DNA of 31,872 bases from Lachnospiraceae bacterium UBA938 (lineage in GTDB: Bacteria; Bacillota; Clostridia; Lachnospirales; Lachnospiraceae). Position 1 is the stretch's first letter. Every line of letters begins with the position of its first letter. Made by a program: the position numbers and the translations under genes. Of the stretch, positions 31,242 to 31,872 are shown in pieces. The DNA is taken from contig DBDG01000009.1 in assembly GCA_002293475.1 (NCBI GenBank), forward strand, positions 1 to 31,872, in the 5' to 3' direction. Under the pieces are notes generated by a model. It saw nothing but the letters and a program-made list of their open reading frames with translations. It was not told the origin of the DNA and made no database searches.

Positions 31242-31661
31242 TTAATTAATGAAGTTGTGGGAAACCTTGCAGCCTTCCATCGGCACCTCGATCATAACTA
31301 GGCGGGACAGCAAATCGGAAGCATCCGACTCGCTCAGTTTGTTGATCTTCTTATGATAGATTGATACCTTATATTCCCGCAATGCAATGGTTCCGTTTTC
31401 ACTGGCGGCGTCTGGCGGAACGGTTACACTGGTCATATTGATGCCGCTGTCCTGATAGCCGGCCTGATTCAAAAATTCCCTTAGGCGATCCCGGTATATC
31501 TGCTCGGCAAGAATATCGGCCGGCTCTTTTTTCAGTTGAGCACTCCTTGCTTTTCCGGACGACTGTATGGAGATTCCGCATAAAGTGATGATCAGCGCCA
31601 GCAGGACAAACATGATTCTGCTGGCTCGGGTTCTTATCTGTGTTAAGGAGTAATTTGTCAT
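31242..31661 (-). CDS. Small membrane-anchored hypothetical protein
   Basis: The protein has 139 residues: one N-terminal membrane helix or signal (about 14-32), then an extracytoplasmic segment with no recognised domain. An AGAGGATC ribosome site is 4 nt before ATG. It is 75 bp upstream of the DUF1653 gene and may be cotranscribed. It lies 73 bp from the right inverted repeat. I do not recognise a family. Confidence 0.55.
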   Translation of the reverse strand: MTNYSLTQIRTRASRIMFVLLALIITLCGISIQSSGKARSAQLKKEPADILAEQIYRDRLREFLNQAGYQDSGINMTSVTVPPDAASENGTIALREYKVSIYHKKINKLSESDASDLLSRLVMIEVPMEGCKVSHNFIN

Positions 31662-31734
31662 AGGTGATCCTCTGTATAGTTGTTTTTTGTGGTAATTTGA
31701 TTATAGCAGATTGGATGTACGATAAAACGGACTC

Positions 31735-31872
31735 TCAGGGTCACCGCATTTACTTTACTCACTCGCAAAGAGAACTCTTTCTAAGAAAGATGAGTCCCAA
31801 CCAGCAAGTTTCTGTAAGTTTTTCAAACTCATGCCACCATAAACTTGTTTTTTCAAATGTTCTAAGGCGAGT
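31735..31872. repeat. Terminal inverted repeat, right copy (end of a multicopy mobile element)
   Basis: This is the exact reverse complement of 1-138. The element edge is at 31735, next to the sequence ACGGACTC on the unique side, which differs from the left flank (ATTAGTATT), so no target duplication is visible. Confidence 0.9.
31755..31871 (-). CDS. Partial CDS: C-terminal 38 codons, probable transposase (second copy)
   Basis: This is the mirror image of the frame at 2-118 and gives the same 38 residues and TAA stop. It enters from the right edge. Both copies point with their 3' ends toward the unique sequence, so the two elements are in inverted orientation relative to each other. The family is unknown. 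Confidence 0.45.
   Translation of the reverse strand, partial: LALEHLKKQVYGGMSLKNLQKLAGWDSSFLERVLFASE

Overview
This window looks like a chromosomal segment of an obligately anaerobic, low-to-mid GC Firmicute (class Clostridia, perhaps Lachnospirales). The evidence is the AGGAGG-type ribosome binding sites, TTGACA/TATAAT promoters, an ECF-type biotin transporter, an indolepyruvate:ferredoxin oxidoreductase operon, an Ltp-type lipoprotein and a DUF1653 protein. Taxonomy is inferred from gene content only.

Ends: positions 1-138 and 31735-31872 are perfect inverted copies of each other. Each carries the last 38 codons of a probable transposase and then about 20 bp to the element edge. The 31.6 kb of unique sequence is therefore bracketed by the same end of a multicopy element. 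This is either an assembly break at an insertion sequence or a real inverted pair.

139-4854: a minus-strand operon iorA-iorB-paaK-ACT for ferredoxin-linked oxidation of aryl-pyruvates to aryl-acetyl-CoA and its exchange with the free acid. The iorA-iorB gap holds a duplicated 34-bp GC-rich palindromic repeat. 4855-5331: a divergent acyl-CoA thioesterase, separated from iorA by a 12-bp-arm dyad. 5337-8691: biotin module, bioY-ecfA-ecfT (minus) and birA (plus), separated by a perfect BirA operator that overlaps the bioY -35 box. 8692-11269: branched-chain aminotransferase, dihydrofolate reductase and thymidylate synthase. 11286-14677: a small membrane protein, a beta-CASP metallo-hydrolase, an acidic hypothetical and a TraX-like membrane protein. 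14884-17574: a Ca2+-type P-ATPase. 17773-20801: a membrane-anchored three-repeat Cys/His protein, a CPBP intramembrane protease and an Ltp-repeat lipoprotein whose gene overlaps the protease gene.

21196-21267 is tRNA-Gly(GCC) with its own promoter and terminator. 21406-24479: a LIC_10190-type polytopic membrane protein and a membrane-anchored family 3 glycosidase. 24480-25275 has no protein gene. It holds a strong minus-strand promoter, a 12-bp long-range complementarity, several nested helices and a 3' hairpin. I read it as a large structured non-coding RNA of about 505 nt, and it is the most interesting object here. 25276-26511 is glyA.

26726-28361: a plus-strand pair, a diacylglycerol-kinase-type lipid kinase and a PAP2-type enzyme with altered motifs. 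They meet a family 2 glycosyltransferase tail to tail. 29527-31661: a cytosolic 5'-nucleotidase, a DUF1653 protein with a Glu/Gln-rich 18-bp tandem repeat, and a small exported hypothetical. Most genes are on the minus strand.
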